DNA of 64,000 nt from Streptomyces sp. RKND-216 (GTDB lineage Bacteria > Actinomycetota > Actinomycetes > Streptomycetales > Streptomycetaceae). Position 1 is the stretch's first letter. The number at the start of each line of letters is the position of its first letter. The translations under genes and the position numbers were made by a program. This document shows positions 43,418-52,029 of the stretch, piece after piece. Below the pieces are notes generated by a model. The model was not told where the DNA came from. It worked only from the letters and a program-made list of their open reading frames with translations, and did no database searches. The stretch lies in contig NZ_SSBQ01000002.1 in assembly GCF_004795255.1 (NCBI RefSeq), positions 477,001 to 541,000 of the forward strand. Direction: 5' to 3'.

Positions 43418-43431
43418 TGAGAGCGCTCTCA
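43418..43431. promoter_or_regulatory. LacI-family operator TGAGAGCGCTCTCA
   Basis: A perfect 14-bp palindrome with central CG, of the same form as the cellobiose regulator site TGGGAGCGCTCCCA. It begins 5 nt after the -10 box and should block the start of GH16 transcription. The repressor gene is not in the window. Confidence 0.7.
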
Positions 43432-43470
43432 CAATCATCATGGCCCCCACTCCGCAGGAGGTGCTCCCCC

Positions 43471-44961
43471 ATGGGCACGACCAGCAGTACCGCCCCACCG
43501 CTCTCCGCAAGATCCGGGCCCGGCCGCCCCCGCGCCGCGCTGTACGTCGCGCTCGGCGCCGTCGCCCTCGTCTGCGCCCTGCTCGCCTCCGCGTTCGGCG
43601 CGCAACCCGCCCGGGGCGACGTCCCCGGCGCGCCCGGCTGGGACTTGGCGTGGAGCGACGACTTCGACGGGGCCGCAGGCTCCCTTCCGTCGTCGCAGAA
43701 CTGGCAGCTGGACCTCGGCCACGGCTACCCCGGCGGCCCGGCCAACTGGGGCACCGGCGAGATACAGAACTACACGGACTCGACCGACAACATCGCCCTG
43801 GACGGCGGCGGCAACCTGCGCATCACGCCGCTGCGCGACGGCGCGGGCAACTGGACCTCGGCCCGCATCGAGACCAAGCGCGCCGACTTCAAGGCGCCCG
43901 AGGGCGGCACGCTGCGCATCGAGGGACGCGTGCGGATGCCGGACGTGACGGGTGAGAAGGCCCTGGGGTACTGGCCCGCCTTCTGGGCACTGGGCGCGCC
44001 GTACCGGGGGAACTACTGGAACTGGCCGGCCATCGGCGAGTTCGACGTCATGGAGAACGTCAACGGCATGAACCGCGTGTGGGGCGTGCTGCACTGCGGC
44101 GTGAACCCCGGTGGTCCGTGCAACGAGACCAACGGCCTCGGCGCCAGCCGGGTCTGCCCGGGTCCGGCCTGCCAGGCCGACTTCCACACCTACCGCTTCG
44201 AGTGGGACCGCAGCGGCGGCGAGGAAGAGCTGCGCTGGTACGTGGACGGGGAGGAGTACCACAGCGTGACGGAGGGCCAGATCGGCGCGTCGGCCTGGTC
44301 GGACATGACCAGCCACGCCGGCTACTTCATTCTGCTGAACGTGGCGATGGGCGGCGCGTTCCCCGACGGCGTGGCCGGTCACGCCACCCCGACCGCGGCG
44401 ACCGAGCCGGGGCACTCGATGCTGGTCGACTACGTCGCGGTGTGGACCCGCGGCGGCGACGGCGGCGACCCGACGGACCCTCCCGGCGGTGACGCCTCCA
44501 CCGTCTACCTGGGCGCCGACGGCGGGCTGAACTCCGGAACGACCTCTCCCGGTACGGTCACCCTGGACCCGGCGGGCGGCGGCAACCACGACGGGAACCC
44601 GCACCAGCAGCAGACGTTCACTCTCGAAGGCGTGGACGGCAACTACGACGGCGGGGAGACCCGGTTCGACCTGTTCGTGGACGCGGGCGAGGCGGTCGGC
44701 AACGGCCAGCAGGTCCGGATCTCCTACGACCGGACCGGCGACGGCAGTTGGGACCGCAGCGAGACCTACCACTATTTCGCCACCGACCCGGTCCCCGGCT
44801 TCGAGCACTACACCGAGGGTCGCGGGCTGAAGTCGTCGAGCGGGGCCCACGGCGACATGGACGGCGGCACGGTGCGGGTGGAGGTGTGGAACGCCATCGG
44901 CAACGGCTCCAGCACCCTGGGCACCGGCGACCGCTCCGTGCTGCACCTGCCCTTCGGCTGA
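43471..44961 (+). CDS. secreted GH16 endo-beta-glucanase with C-terminal domain
   Basis: The 496-residue protein has a signal peptide (core about 23-42), a GH16 domain to about residue 325 with the catalytic motif 'EFDVME' (Glu190 nucleophile, Glu195 acid/base), a Gly/Asp/Pro linker, and a C-terminal domain of about 150 residues ('STVYLGADGGLNSG', 'NYDGGETRFDLFVDAGEAV') likely to bind carbohydrate. The sequence fits endo-1,3-beta-glucanases (laminarinases). ATG 43471 follows CAGGAGG. A LacI-type operator controls it. Confidence 0.93.
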   Translation: MGTTSSTAPPLSARSGPGRPRAALYVALGAVALVCALLASAFGAQPARGDVPGAPGWDLAWSDDFDGAAGSLPSSQNWQLDLGHGYPGGPANWGTGEIQNYTDSTDNIALDGGGNLRITPLRDGAGNWTSARIETKRADFKAPEGGTLRIEGRVRMPDVTGEKALGYWPAFWALGAPYRGNYWNWPAIGEFDVMENVNGMNRVWGVLHCGVNPGGPCNETNGLGASRVCPGPACQADFHTYRFEWDRSGGEEELRWYVDGEEYHSVTEGQIGASAWSDMTSHAGYFILLNVAMGGAFPDGVAGHATPTAATEPGHSMLVDYVAVWTRGGDGGDPTDPPGGDASTVYLGADGGLNSGTTSPGTVTLDPAGGGNHDGNPHQQQTFTLEGVDGNYDGGETRFDLFVDAGEAVGNGQQVRISYDRTGDGSWDRSETYHYFATDPVPGFEHYTEGRGLKSSSGAHGDMDGGTVRVEVWNAIGNGSSTLGTGDRSVLHLPFG

Positions 44962-44968
44962 TCCGGGT

Positions 44969-44995
44969 CCGGCCGGCGTCCTGCGCACCGGCCGG
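44969..44995. terminator. hairpin after the GH16 gene
   Basis: CCGGCCGG (44969-44976) repeats at 44988-44995; the motif is self-complementary, giving an 8-bp stem with an 11-nt loop 7 nt after the stop. Confidence 0.4.
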
Positions 44996-45247
44996 CTCTC
45001 CACCGGCGCGGCCGCCCTCCCGGAAGGGAACGGCGGTCGCGCCGTTCACGCTCTCGCACGCGAACCGCCCCCGTATCGCTCGCACATGTGCACGCCCCCG
45101 ACACCGCCGTCCGCAGTGGCCTGTGCCATACTCGCCCGACGCCCGCCGGGAAGCGCCTGCCCTCGGCGGCGCAAAGCGACCAGGGGAACGGGGACACGCA
45201 GTCATGGGAGCCGAGGCCGGACCGAGACCTCGCGGGGGCGGCGACGC

Positions 45248-45742
45248 GTGACCGGCATACCCCTCGCGGCGCCGTATCTGGACACCAGCGCCGACGAACT
45301 CTCCTTCGCCCTGGGCCTCTCCGCGCACGACGCGCTCGCCGTCACCGAAGTCGAGACCACCGCCGGGCTCACGGTGGAGCTGCGACTGCTGGGTGCCTCG
45401 CACCAGGTCTTCGCCGGACCGGTGCGCGAGACGGTGGCCTGCCTGCCGGGAGGCTCGCGGCAACTCCCGGAGACCGCGACCGAGGAGTTCCCCGGCTGGG
45501 TCTACCGCTTCTCCGCCCGCGTCGAGCACCACCCGCAGACGGAATTCGCGCGCCGCGTCGCCGAGGTGCGTGCGACGGCGCAGGGACGGGCCGACGCGCT
45601 GTGCGGCGTGTTCCCCGGCGACGCCGACGCGGTCACCGCGCTGGCGATGGACCGGGGCCCCGGCGTCGGGTGGCGCACCTGGCACACGTACCCCCAGACC
45701 GGCCACGTGGTGGCCACGCACACCCGGATGGAGAAGAGATGA
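45248..45742 (+). CDS. DUF2617-type protein, first gene of the aminopropyltransferase unit
   Basis: The 164-residue protein ('APYLDTSADELSFALGLSAH', 'LELRLLGASHQVF'-type 'VELRLLGASHQVFAG', 'WVYRFSARVEHHPQTEFARR', 'WRTWHTYPQTGHVVATHTRM') fits the actinobacterial DUF2617 family. It is soluble with no catalytic motif that I recognise. GTG 45248 gives this reading; the ribosome site is weak. Its stop overlaps the next start (ATGA). Confidence 0.8.
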   Translation: MTGIPLAAPYLDTSADELSFALGLSAHDALAVTEVETTAGLTVELRLLGASHQVFAGPVRETVACLPGGSRQLPETATEEFPGWVYRFSARVEHHPQTEFARRVAEVRATAQGRADALCGVFPGDADAVTALAMDRGPGVGWRTWHTYPQTGHVVATHTRMEKR

Positions 45743-46143
45743 AGCGGATCGGGCCGGCCTCGGTGGCGATGACGGCGGCCGTCGGCATCCTCGCGACGGG
45801 CTGCTCCAGCGCCCCGAACGACGTGCCGGACCAGTGGATCTCCAGCACGTACGAGTACGAAATGGGCGACTACGTCGACCCCTCCGACGCCCCGCGGAAG
45901 GTCGCCGACGAGATCGACGGGCACACCGCGGCCGCCGACCGTCTGAGCGACGACGGCATGGTGTTCCTCCGCTACGAGGACGACATGGTCGCGATCAGCC
46001 CCCGGACCTCCGGCTCCGGCAGCGTCATCGACATCGACGACTACGACGACGGCTACGACCGCTGGGGCAGCCACGTGCGCAGCAAGTGGCCGGCCCCGGG
46101 CAGCAGCAGCTTCCGCGGCGGCGGCCCCGGCCTCGGCAAGTGA
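45739..46143 (+). CDS. DUF4247-type lipoprotein
   Basis: The 134-residue protein has a signal peptide and lipobox 'LATGC' (Cys22), so it should be a lipid-anchored extracytoplasmic protein. The body holds 'WISSTYEYEMGDYVDPSDAP', 'VADEIDGHTAAADRLSD' and an acidic 'DIDDYDDGYDRWG' run, consistent with DUF4247. ATG 45739 overlaps the upstream stop. It is one of four genes in one direction ending in an aminopropyltransferase. Confidence 0.82.
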   Translation: MKRIGPASVAMTAAVGILATGCSSAPNDVPDQWISSTYEYEMGDYVDPSDAPRKVADEIDGHTAAADRLSDDGMVFLRYEDDMVAISPRTSGSGSVIDIDDYDDGYDRWGSHVRSKWPAPGSSSFRGGGPGLGK

Positions 46144-46234
46144 CCGCGCGGCGCACGACCGCCCCGCACGCAGATCCCCGCACCACCCCGCACCCGTAAA
46201 CGCCCGGTAGGACACCCGGAAGGAAAGCAGAACA

Positions 46235-46672
46235 GTGGGATTCATCTTCGAGTCGGCCGGTATCGCGTTGCTGTACGGCCTGGTGGGCTTCGTCGTCATG
46301 GTGGCGGGCTTCGTCGTCCTCGACCTGCTGACGCCCGGCAAGCTGGCAGCCGTGGTGTGGACCGACCGCAACAAGGGCGCAGCCGTGGTGCTCGGCGGCC
46401 AGATGCTCGGCCTGGGCTGGGTCATCGCGCAGGCGATAGGCGCCAGCGAGTCCGAGGCGGGTCTCGCCGAGGGTCTGTTCAGCACCTTCCTGTACGGCGC
46501 CGCGGGCGTCGTGATGATGACGCTGGTGTTCGTCATGGTCGCCGTCCTCACGCCCGGCAGGCTCGGCGCGACCGTGTTCGACGACGAGGGCGGCCGTCCG
46601 CACCCGGCGGCGTGGGTGCAGGCGACCATGTACCTCGGGACCGCCCTGATGATCGGCGCGGCGCTGACCTGA
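46235..46672 (+). CDS. DUF350-type small membrane protein
   Basis: The 145-residue protein has four membrane segments (about 5-30, 47-68, 80-104, 124-144) arranged as two similar halves: 'LVVLDLLTPGKL'-like 'FVVLDLLTPGKLAAVVW' and 'VMVAVLTPGRLGATVF'. This internal duplication with the TPGKL/TPGRL motif is the DUF350 (YjfL-like) signature. GTG 46235 follows GGAAGG. It lies between the lipoprotein gene and the aminopropyltransferase gene. Confidence 0.88.
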   Translation: MGFIFESAGIALLYGLVGFVVMVAGFVVLDLLTPGKLAAVVWTDRNKGAAVVLGGQMLGLGWVIAQAIGASESEAGLAEGLFSTFLYGAAGVVMMTLVFVMVAVLTPGRLGATVFDDEGGRPHPAAWVQATMYLGTALMIGAALT

Positions 46673-46725
46673 CGCGCGCGCACGAGACCCGGCCCTGCCC
46701 GATCCGTACGACCGATTCGAAGCCC

Positions 46726-48297
46726 GTGGACGCACATCCTCCCGTCGCCACCTCCCGCCTGCCGCGCTTCCTGCTGCTGTTCGCGGTGTTCCTCTGCGCC
46801 GCCTGCGGGCTGGTGTACGAGCTCGCGCTCACCGCGCTGGGCAGCTACCTCATCGGCAATTCGGTGCTGCAGACCTCGATCGTGCTCTCGGTCATGGTCT
46901 TCGCGATGGGCGTGGGCTCGCTCGCGGCCAAGCCGCTGCGGCGGCGCGCCGCGGGCGCCTTCGCCCTGGTCGAGGGCCTGCTGGCGCTCGTCGGCGGACT
47001 CTCGGTGCTGATCCTGTACATCGCCTACGCCTGGCTGCGGATCTACACGCCGGGCGTGGTGGTCATCGCCTTCGTGGTCGGCGTGCTCATCGGCGCGGAG
47101 ATCCCGCTGCTGATGACGCTGCTGCAGCGCATCCGCAAGCAGGAGGCGGGCAGCGCGGTCGCCGACATGTTCGCCGTGGACTACATCGGCGCGCTGATCG
47201 GCGGTCTGTGCTTCCCGCTGCTGCTGCTGCCGACGTTCGGGCAGATCAAGGGCGCTCTGGTGGTCGGCTGCGTCAACGCGCTGGCCGGCATGGTGGTCGT
47301 GCTGTGGATCTTCCGCAGACAGCTCCGGCGGGTCGTGCAGACGGGCCTGCTGGCCGGCCTGGCCGCGGTGCTGGCGGTGCTCGGCGGCGCGTACGCGCTG
47401 GCCGACGACATCGAGGTGACGGCCCGGCAGCAGCTCTACCGCGACCCGGTCGTGCACGCCGAACGGACGCCGTACCAGCAGATCGTGGTCACCGAGTCGC
47501 CGACGCTCTCCGGCGACGGCGACATGCGGCTGTTCCTCAACGGCGACCTGCAGTTCTCCTCCGTCGACGAGTACCGCTACCACGAGGCGCTGGTCCACCC
47601 GGCGCTGTCGGGGAAGCGTTCCTCCGTGCTGGTGCTCGGCGGCGGCGACGCGCTCGCCCTGCGCGAAGTGCTGAGGTACGACGACGTGGAGAAGGTCACT
47701 CTGGTCGACCTCGACCGCGCGATGACCCGCCTGGCGCGCGACTTCGAGCCGCTGCGCCACCTCAACGGCGGGTCGCTGTCCGACCCGCGCGTCACGGCGG
47801 TCAACGCCGACGCCTTCAACTGGCTGCGGGAGACGCGCCAGCGGTTCGACGCGATCGTCATCGACTTCCCCGACCCGGACACCGCGGCGCTGGCGAAGCT
47901 GTACTCGGTGGAGTTCTACAGCCTGGTCTCGCGGGCCCTCGCCCCGCACGGCAACCTGGTGGTGCAGGGCGGCTCGCCGTTCTTCGCACCGAAGACCTTC
48001 TGGGCGGTGGACGAGACGCTGCAGGCGGCCGGTTTCGCCACCAGGCCGTACAACGTGGATGTGCCGAGCTTCGGCAACTGGGGCTTCCTGCTGGCCCGGC
48101 CGGCCGCCGAGGCGCACGGCGAGGCGCCGGAACTGCGCCTGGCGCCGGACGCACCGGAACTGCGTTTCCTGGACGAGGCGGTGCTGCAGGCGTCCGAGGT
48201 CTTCCCCGTCGACCGCCGTTCCCGGAACGTACGCCCCAGCACCCTGATGGACCCCACCGTCCTGGAGTACCAGCGCCACGAGTGGAACGCCTACTAG
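46726..48297 (+). CDS. membrane-bound spermidine/polyamine aminopropyltransferase
   Basis: The 523-residue protein has seven predicted membrane segments in the first 225 residues, then a spermidine-synthase domain. This has 'RTPYQQIVVTES', 'LFLNGDLQFSSVDEYRYHEA', the SAM-fold 'VLVLGGGDALALREVLRY', 'VTLVDLD' and 'FDAIVIDFPDPD'. It would move an aminopropyl group from decarboxylated S-adenosylmethionine to an amine at the cytosolic face of the membrane. GTG 46726 is chosen because membrane similarity begins 15 residues later. It is the last gene of the DUF2617/DUF4247/DUF350 unit. Confidence 0.9.
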   Translation: MDAHPPVATSRLPRFLLLFAVFLCAACGLVYELALTALGSYLIGNSVLQTSIVLSVMVFAMGVGSLAAKPLRRRAAGAFALVEGLLALVGGLSVLILYIAYAWLRIYTPGVVVIAFVVGVLIGAEIPLLMTLLQRIRKQEAGSAVADMFAVDYIGALIGGLCFPLLLLPTFGQIKGALVVGCVNALAGMVVVLWIFRRQLRRVVQTGLLAGLAAVLAVLGGAYALADDIEVTARQQLYRDPVVHAERTPYQQIVVTESPTLSGDGDMRLFLNGDLQFSSVDEYRYHEALVHPALSGKRSSVLVLGGGDALALREVLRYDDVEKVTLVDLDRAMTRLARDFEPLRHLNGGSLSDPRVTAVNADAFNWLRETRQRFDAIVIDFPDPDTAALAKLYSVEFYSLVSRALAPHGNLVVQGGSPFFAPKTFWAVDETLQAAGFATRPYNVDVPSFGNWGFLLARPAAEAHGEAPELRLAPDAPELRFLDEAVLQASEVFPVDRRSRNVRPSTLMDPTVLEYQRHEWNAY

Positions 48298-48366
48298 TGT
48301 CCTGAGTCGCATTGTCGTCGATGGTTCGGTGTGAGCCGTCCTGGACCGAAGTTGCGGGACTCCTCT

Positions 48367-49020
48367 TCAGCCGCCGGTGCGGGCGAGAGCCGCTTCGGCG
48401 GCGGGCCGGAGACGGTGCTGCGCGGCGGCACGGGCGAGGACGGGCCGGGCACGGGGGTCGCCGATGCGGCCGAGTCCCTCGACGCAGGCCAGCGCCACCG
48501 GCCAGTGCGGATCCGGCAGCTCCAGCAGGCGGTCCAGCACCGCGACCAGCGTCGGCACCGACTCGGGGGCACGCAGTGCCACCAGCAACCGGACCGGATG
48601 CAGCGCATAGGCGGTGCGCAGCTCGTTCGTGGCGAGCGCGGCGGCTGCGCGTGCGGTCCTGGGGTCGCCGAGCCGGACCAGGGCGTGGGCGGCGGTGCCT
48701 CCGCGCACCGGGTCCCGGTAGTTGAGCAGGAAGACGAGCGTCTCGAAAGCCCGGCGGTCCCGTGCGCAACCGAGCGCGAAGGCGGCGATCTCCAGCGCCC
48801 ACAGCGGGCGTCCCGTCTCGCCGAGGACCCGCGCGAGTGCGTCGCCCGTCTCCGGTGGCCCCGCGCCCGCCCCGGCACCCGCCGCCCGCGCGCCGGGCAC
48901 GGCCGCGCGGGCGAGCCGCAGCAGCCGTTCGCACTCGCCGGCCGCGTCCGGCCCCCGCGCCTCCGCCCTGGCCCGCCGTTCGAGGTCGGTGAAGGGGGCG
49001 TCGTCCCGGAGACGTGTCAC
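48367..49020 (-). CDS. HEAT-repeat protein
   Basis: The 217-residue, Ala/Leu/Arg-rich protein shows HEAT-like helical repeats: 'RGGTAAHALVRLGDPRTARA' and 'ACVEGLGRIGDPRARPVLAR', with the typical G-D-P/RA turn. It probably serves as a scaffold. GTG 49020 has GGGAGGA upstream. It is convergent with the aminopropyltransferase gene, 69 nt apart. Confidence 0.75.
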   Translation of the reverse strand: MTRLRDDAPFTDLERRARAEARGPDAAGECERLLRLARAAVPGARAAGAGAGAGPPETGDALARVLGETGRPLWALEIAAFALGCARDRRAFETLVFLLNYRDPVRGGTAAHALVRLGDPRTARAAAALATNELRTAYALHPVRLLVALRAPESVPTLVAVLDRLLELPDPHWPVALACVEGLGRIGDPRARPVLARAAAQHRLRPAAEAALARTGG

Positions 49021-49375
49021 TGCGGCCGTTCCTCCCGCCGGTCGGTGCGGTCCAGGCCGGGGCCGGCGGACCTGCCGGAAGCCTTGACCGGCGGCACCTG
49101 CGGCAACCCTCCGGAACTGGCCGAATCCGGGTGGCACTCAGTGCCAAGTTTTTGCCGTTCCCCTCTGGCGTTCTTGTTACCGGCGAGTTAGCCTGCTCAT
49201 CAGAGCGGCACCCCCGCTCAGGCGGCCTGGTGACGCAGCCGCCGAGAGTGCAGTCGGTTCGGCAACCTTCTTCCAGCCGGCGCGGCCCCGGGACAGGGCC
49301 GTCGGCTCCCTTCCTCCGCTGCGCGCGCGTTCCTGCGCGGCGGCACCCTCATCAGTCGTCACCTGGGAGTCCGTC
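49021..49375. other. 355-nt divergent regulatory region of the ethylmalonyl-CoA cluster
   Basis: No gene is evident. It carries a perfect palindrome (49132-49146), a T-run after it, and an imperfect repeat GTTACCGGCGAGTTAGC (49176-49192) that could be part of a promoter or operator. Confidence 0.6.
49132..49146. promoter_or_regulatory. palindrome TGGCACTCAGTGCCA
   Basis: A perfect 7-1-7 palindrome with core GGCAC-N3-GTGCC, 230 nt before the 3-hydroxyacyl-CoA dehydrogenase start. The same core is found before ccr (52164-52176). Confidence 0.7.
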
Positions 49376-51160
49376 ATGGACCGTCCATCTCTGCACACCA
49401 TCGCCGTCGTCGGCCTGGGAACCATGGGCACCGGCATCTCCGACGTGCTGACCCGCGCCGGCCGCGAGGTCATCGGCATCGACACCGACGAGGCGGCCGC
49501 CCGCCGTGCGGTGGCCGCGCTGGAATCCTCGACCGCGCGCGCCGTCGAGCGCGGACGCATGACCGTCGAAGAGCGGCGCGACGCGCTGTCCCGCTTCCGC
49601 ACCTTCCCCGACCTCCAGGCTGCCGCGGAGGCCGACCTGGTCATCGAGGTCGTGCCCGAGGACTACGACACCAAGTGCCAGGTCTTCGCCGCCCTGGACG
49701 CCGTGGTGCGGCCGGACACCATCCTGGCGACCGGTACGAACGCGCTGTCCGTGACACGGCTGGCGGCGGACTCCGACCGGCCCGAACGCGTCCTGGGGCT
49801 GCACTTCTTCAACCCGGCCCCGGCGATGAAGCTGGTCGAGGTGGTCTCGTCGGTGCTGACGTCCCCCGCGGCCGTCGCCGCCGTCACCCAGCTCGCCCGG
49901 GACCTGGGCAAGGACCCGATCGCCGTCGGCGACCGTCCCGGGTTCGTCGCGGACGGCCTGCTCTTCGGCTACCTCAATCAGGCCGCGGCCATGTACGAGT
50001 CGCACTACGCCGGCCGCGAGGACATCGACGCAGCGATGCGGCTCGGCTGCGGCCTGCCCATGGGGCCGCTCGCGCTGCTGGACCTGATCGGCATCGACAC
50101 GGCCCGCACCGTGCTGGACGCCATGTACGCGCAGTCCCGCGACCGCCTGCACGCCCCGGCGCCGATCCTGCGCCAGCTGAGCGACGCGGGCCTGACGGGC
50201 CGCAAGTCCGGGGCCGGCTTCTACACCTACGAGGCCCCGGGCTCGGCCGTCGTCGTCCCGGACGCCCGTACGCCCGACCCCGGCGCGGGCCAGAGCGCCG
50301 GCCGGCCGGTGCACGGCGTCGGTGTGATCGGGTCCGGCACCATGGCGGCCGGCATCGCGGAGGTGTTCGCCAAGGCCGGGTACCCGACGGTGCTTGCCGC
50401 CCGCAGCGAGGAGAAGGCGGAGCGGGCCAAGGCACGGGTCGCCACGTCCCTGGGGCGCTCGGTGTCCAAGGGACGGCTCAGCGAGGCGGACCGCGACGCG
50501 GCGCTGGCCCGCATCACCCCGGCCGGCACGCTGGACGCACTCGCCGACGTGGACCTGGCGGTGGAGGCGGTCGCCGAGGACCTGGACGTCAAACGGGAGC
50601 TGTTCGGCGCACTGGACAAGGTGTGCAAGCCGGGGGCGGTGCTGGCGACGACGACCTCGTCGCTGCCGGTGGTCGCCTGCGCACGGGCCACCGAACGCCC
50701 GCAGGACGTGGTCGGCATGCACTTCTTCAACCCGGCCCCGGCAATGAAGCTGGTCGAGGTCGTGCGCACCGTCCTGACCGCGGACGACGTGCACGCGACC
50801 GTGCGGGAGGTGTGCACGAAGGTGCGCAAGCACCCCGTCGACTGCGGCGACCGGGCGGGCTTCATCGTGAACGCCCTGCTGTTCCCGTACCTGAACAACG
50901 CGGTGAAGATGCTGGAGGAGCATTACGCCTCGCTGGACGACATCGATGCGGCGATGAGGCTGGGCGGCGGATACCCGATGGGGCCGTTCGAACTGCTGGA
51001 CGTCGTCGGGCTGGACGTCTCGCTCGCCATCGAACGGGTGCTGCACGACGAGTTCCGCGACCCGGGGCTGGCACCCGCGCCTCTGCTGGAGCACCTGGTC
51101 GCGGCGGGCTGCCTGGGGCGGAAGTCCGGTCGCGGCTTCCGTGAGTACGCGTCACGGTGA
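49376..51160 (+). CDS. tandem-duplicated 3-hydroxybutyryl-CoA dehydrogenase
   Basis: The 594-residue protein is two full 3-hydroxyacyl-CoA dehydrogenases in one chain. Each half has its own NAD motif ('VVGLGTMGTG' at 12-21 and 'VIGSGTMAAG' near 318-327), 'HFFNPAPAMKLVEVV' and the C-terminal 'MRLG.G.PMGP..LLD' domain. Standard enzymes have about 285 residues. It should make or oxidise 3-hydroxybutyryl-CoA feeding crotonyl-CoA to the pathway downstream. It leads the TetR-ccr-ecm-mcl-mch-acd cluster. Both halves keep the His of 'LHFFNP/MHFFNP' and the Glu region, so both look active. Confidence 0.93.
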   Translation: MDRPSLHTIAVVGLGTMGTGISDVLTRAGREVIGIDTDEAAARRAVAALESSTARAVERGRMTVEERRDALSRFRTFPDLQAAAEADLVIEVVPEDYDTKCQVFAALDAVVRPDTILATGTNALSVTRLAADSDRPERVLGLHFFNPAPAMKLVEVVSSVLTSPAAVAAVTQLARDLGKDPIAVGDRPGFVADGLLFGYLNQAAAMYESHYAGREDIDAAMRLGCGLPMGPLALLDLIGIDTARTVLDAMYAQSRDRLHAPAPILRQLSDAGLTGRKSGAGFYTYEAPGSAVVVPDARTPDPGAGQSAGRPVHGVGVIGSGTMAAGIAEVFAKAGYPTVLAARSEEKAERAKARVATSLGRSVSKGRLSEADRDAALARITPAGTLDALADVDLAVEAVAEDLDVKRELFGALDKVCKPGAVLATTTSSLPVVACARATERPQDVVGMHFFNPAPAMKLVEVVRTVLTADDVHATVREVCTKVRKHPVDCGDRAGFIVNALLFPYLNNAVKMLEEHYASLDDIDAAMRLGGGYPMGPFELLDVVGLDVSLAIERVLHDEFRDPGLAPAPLLEHLVAAGCLGRKSGRGFREYASR

Positions 51161-51224
51161 GCCCGGGCTGGGGCGGCCTCCTGGAACCCCCGGGAGGCCC
51201 GCCTTCCGTGCAGGTCACACCGTG

Positions 51225-51230
51225 TAACGT
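51225..51230 (+). promoter_or_regulatory. -10 box of a leaderless promoter (TetR gene)
   Basis: TAACGT (51225-51230) is followed by 7 nt and then ATG 51238, with no ribosome site in between. Confidence 0.5.
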
Positions 51231-51237
51231 GCACCAC

Positions 51238-52029
51238 ATGCCGGAGTCCGTGAAGCCCGCCCGCACCCCCGCCGCGTCGACACAGCGGCTGAAGATCCGA
51301 CGCGAACTCGCCGCAGCGGCGATGGAACTGTTCGCGACCAAGGGATACGAGGCGACGACCGTCGACGAGATCGCCGCCACGGCCGGGGTCGCCCGGCGGA
51401 CCTTCTTCCGGCACTTCCGCTCGAAGGAAGAGGCGATCTTCCCGGACCACGACGACACCCTGGTGCGCGCGCAGGCGGTGCTGGAGGCCGCGCCGGCGCA
51501 CGAGCACCCGCTGGACACGGTGTGCCGCGGCATCAAGGAGGTCATGAAGATGTACGCGGCCTCCCCGCAGGGGAGCGTCGAGCGGTACAAGCTGACGCGC
51601 GAGGTGCCCGCGCTGCGCGAACGCGAGATCGCCTCCGTCGCACGGTACGAGCGGCTGTTCACGCGCTACCTGCTCGGCCACTTCGACGAGGCGGCGCACC
51701 GCGACGCGGGGGACGGCGCGACGAGTTTCGACGAGCCGCTACTGGCCGAGGTCGCGGCGTCGGCCGTCGTCACCGCGCACAACCACGTGCTGCGGCGGTG
51801 GCTGCGGGGCGGGGCCGTGGGAGACGTGGAAGCGCAGCTGGACCACGCCTTCGCGATCGTCCGGCGGACGTTCGGCACCGGGTTCGCGGCGGACCGCCCG
51901 GCGGCGACGGTGCGACCCACGGCCGGAGACCCGGGGCGGGGCGACGTGCTGGTCACCGTCGCCCGAACGGACGCATCTCCGGCGGAGATCATGGCGTCGA
52001 TCGAGGCGGCGCTGCGCGACCGCCGCTGA
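51238..52029 (+). CDS. TetR-family regulator of the ethylmalonyl-CoA cluster
   Basis: The 263-residue protein has the TetR HTH ('ELFATKGYEATTVDEIAATA' followed by 'GVARRTFFRHFRSKEEAIF') and a helical ligand domain. It lies between the dehydrogenase gene and ccr, all in one direction. A shared palindrome before both neighbours suggests it is their repressor or activator, sensing an acyl-CoA. It is probably translated from a leaderless transcript. Confidence 0.9.
   Translation: MPESVKPARTPAASTQRLKIRRELAAAAMELFATKGYEATTVDEIAATAGVARRTFFRHFRSKEEAIFPDHDDTLVRAQAVLEAAPAHEHPLDTVCRGIKEVMKMYAASPQGSVERYKLTREVPALREREIASVARYERLFTRYLLGHFDEAAHRDAGDGATSFDEPLLAEVAASAVVTAHNHVLRRWLRGGAVGDVEAQLDHAFAIVRRTFGTGFAADRPAATVRPTAGDPGRGDVLVTVARTDASPAEIMASIEAALRDRR

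Noticed and set aside
45502..48312. 936-codon open frame on the minus strand opposite the DUF350/aminopropyltransferase genes
   Set aside because: It is the antisense shadow of GC-rich genes; it is His/Gln/Arg-rich, has no family motif and overlaps four well-supported plus-strand genes.
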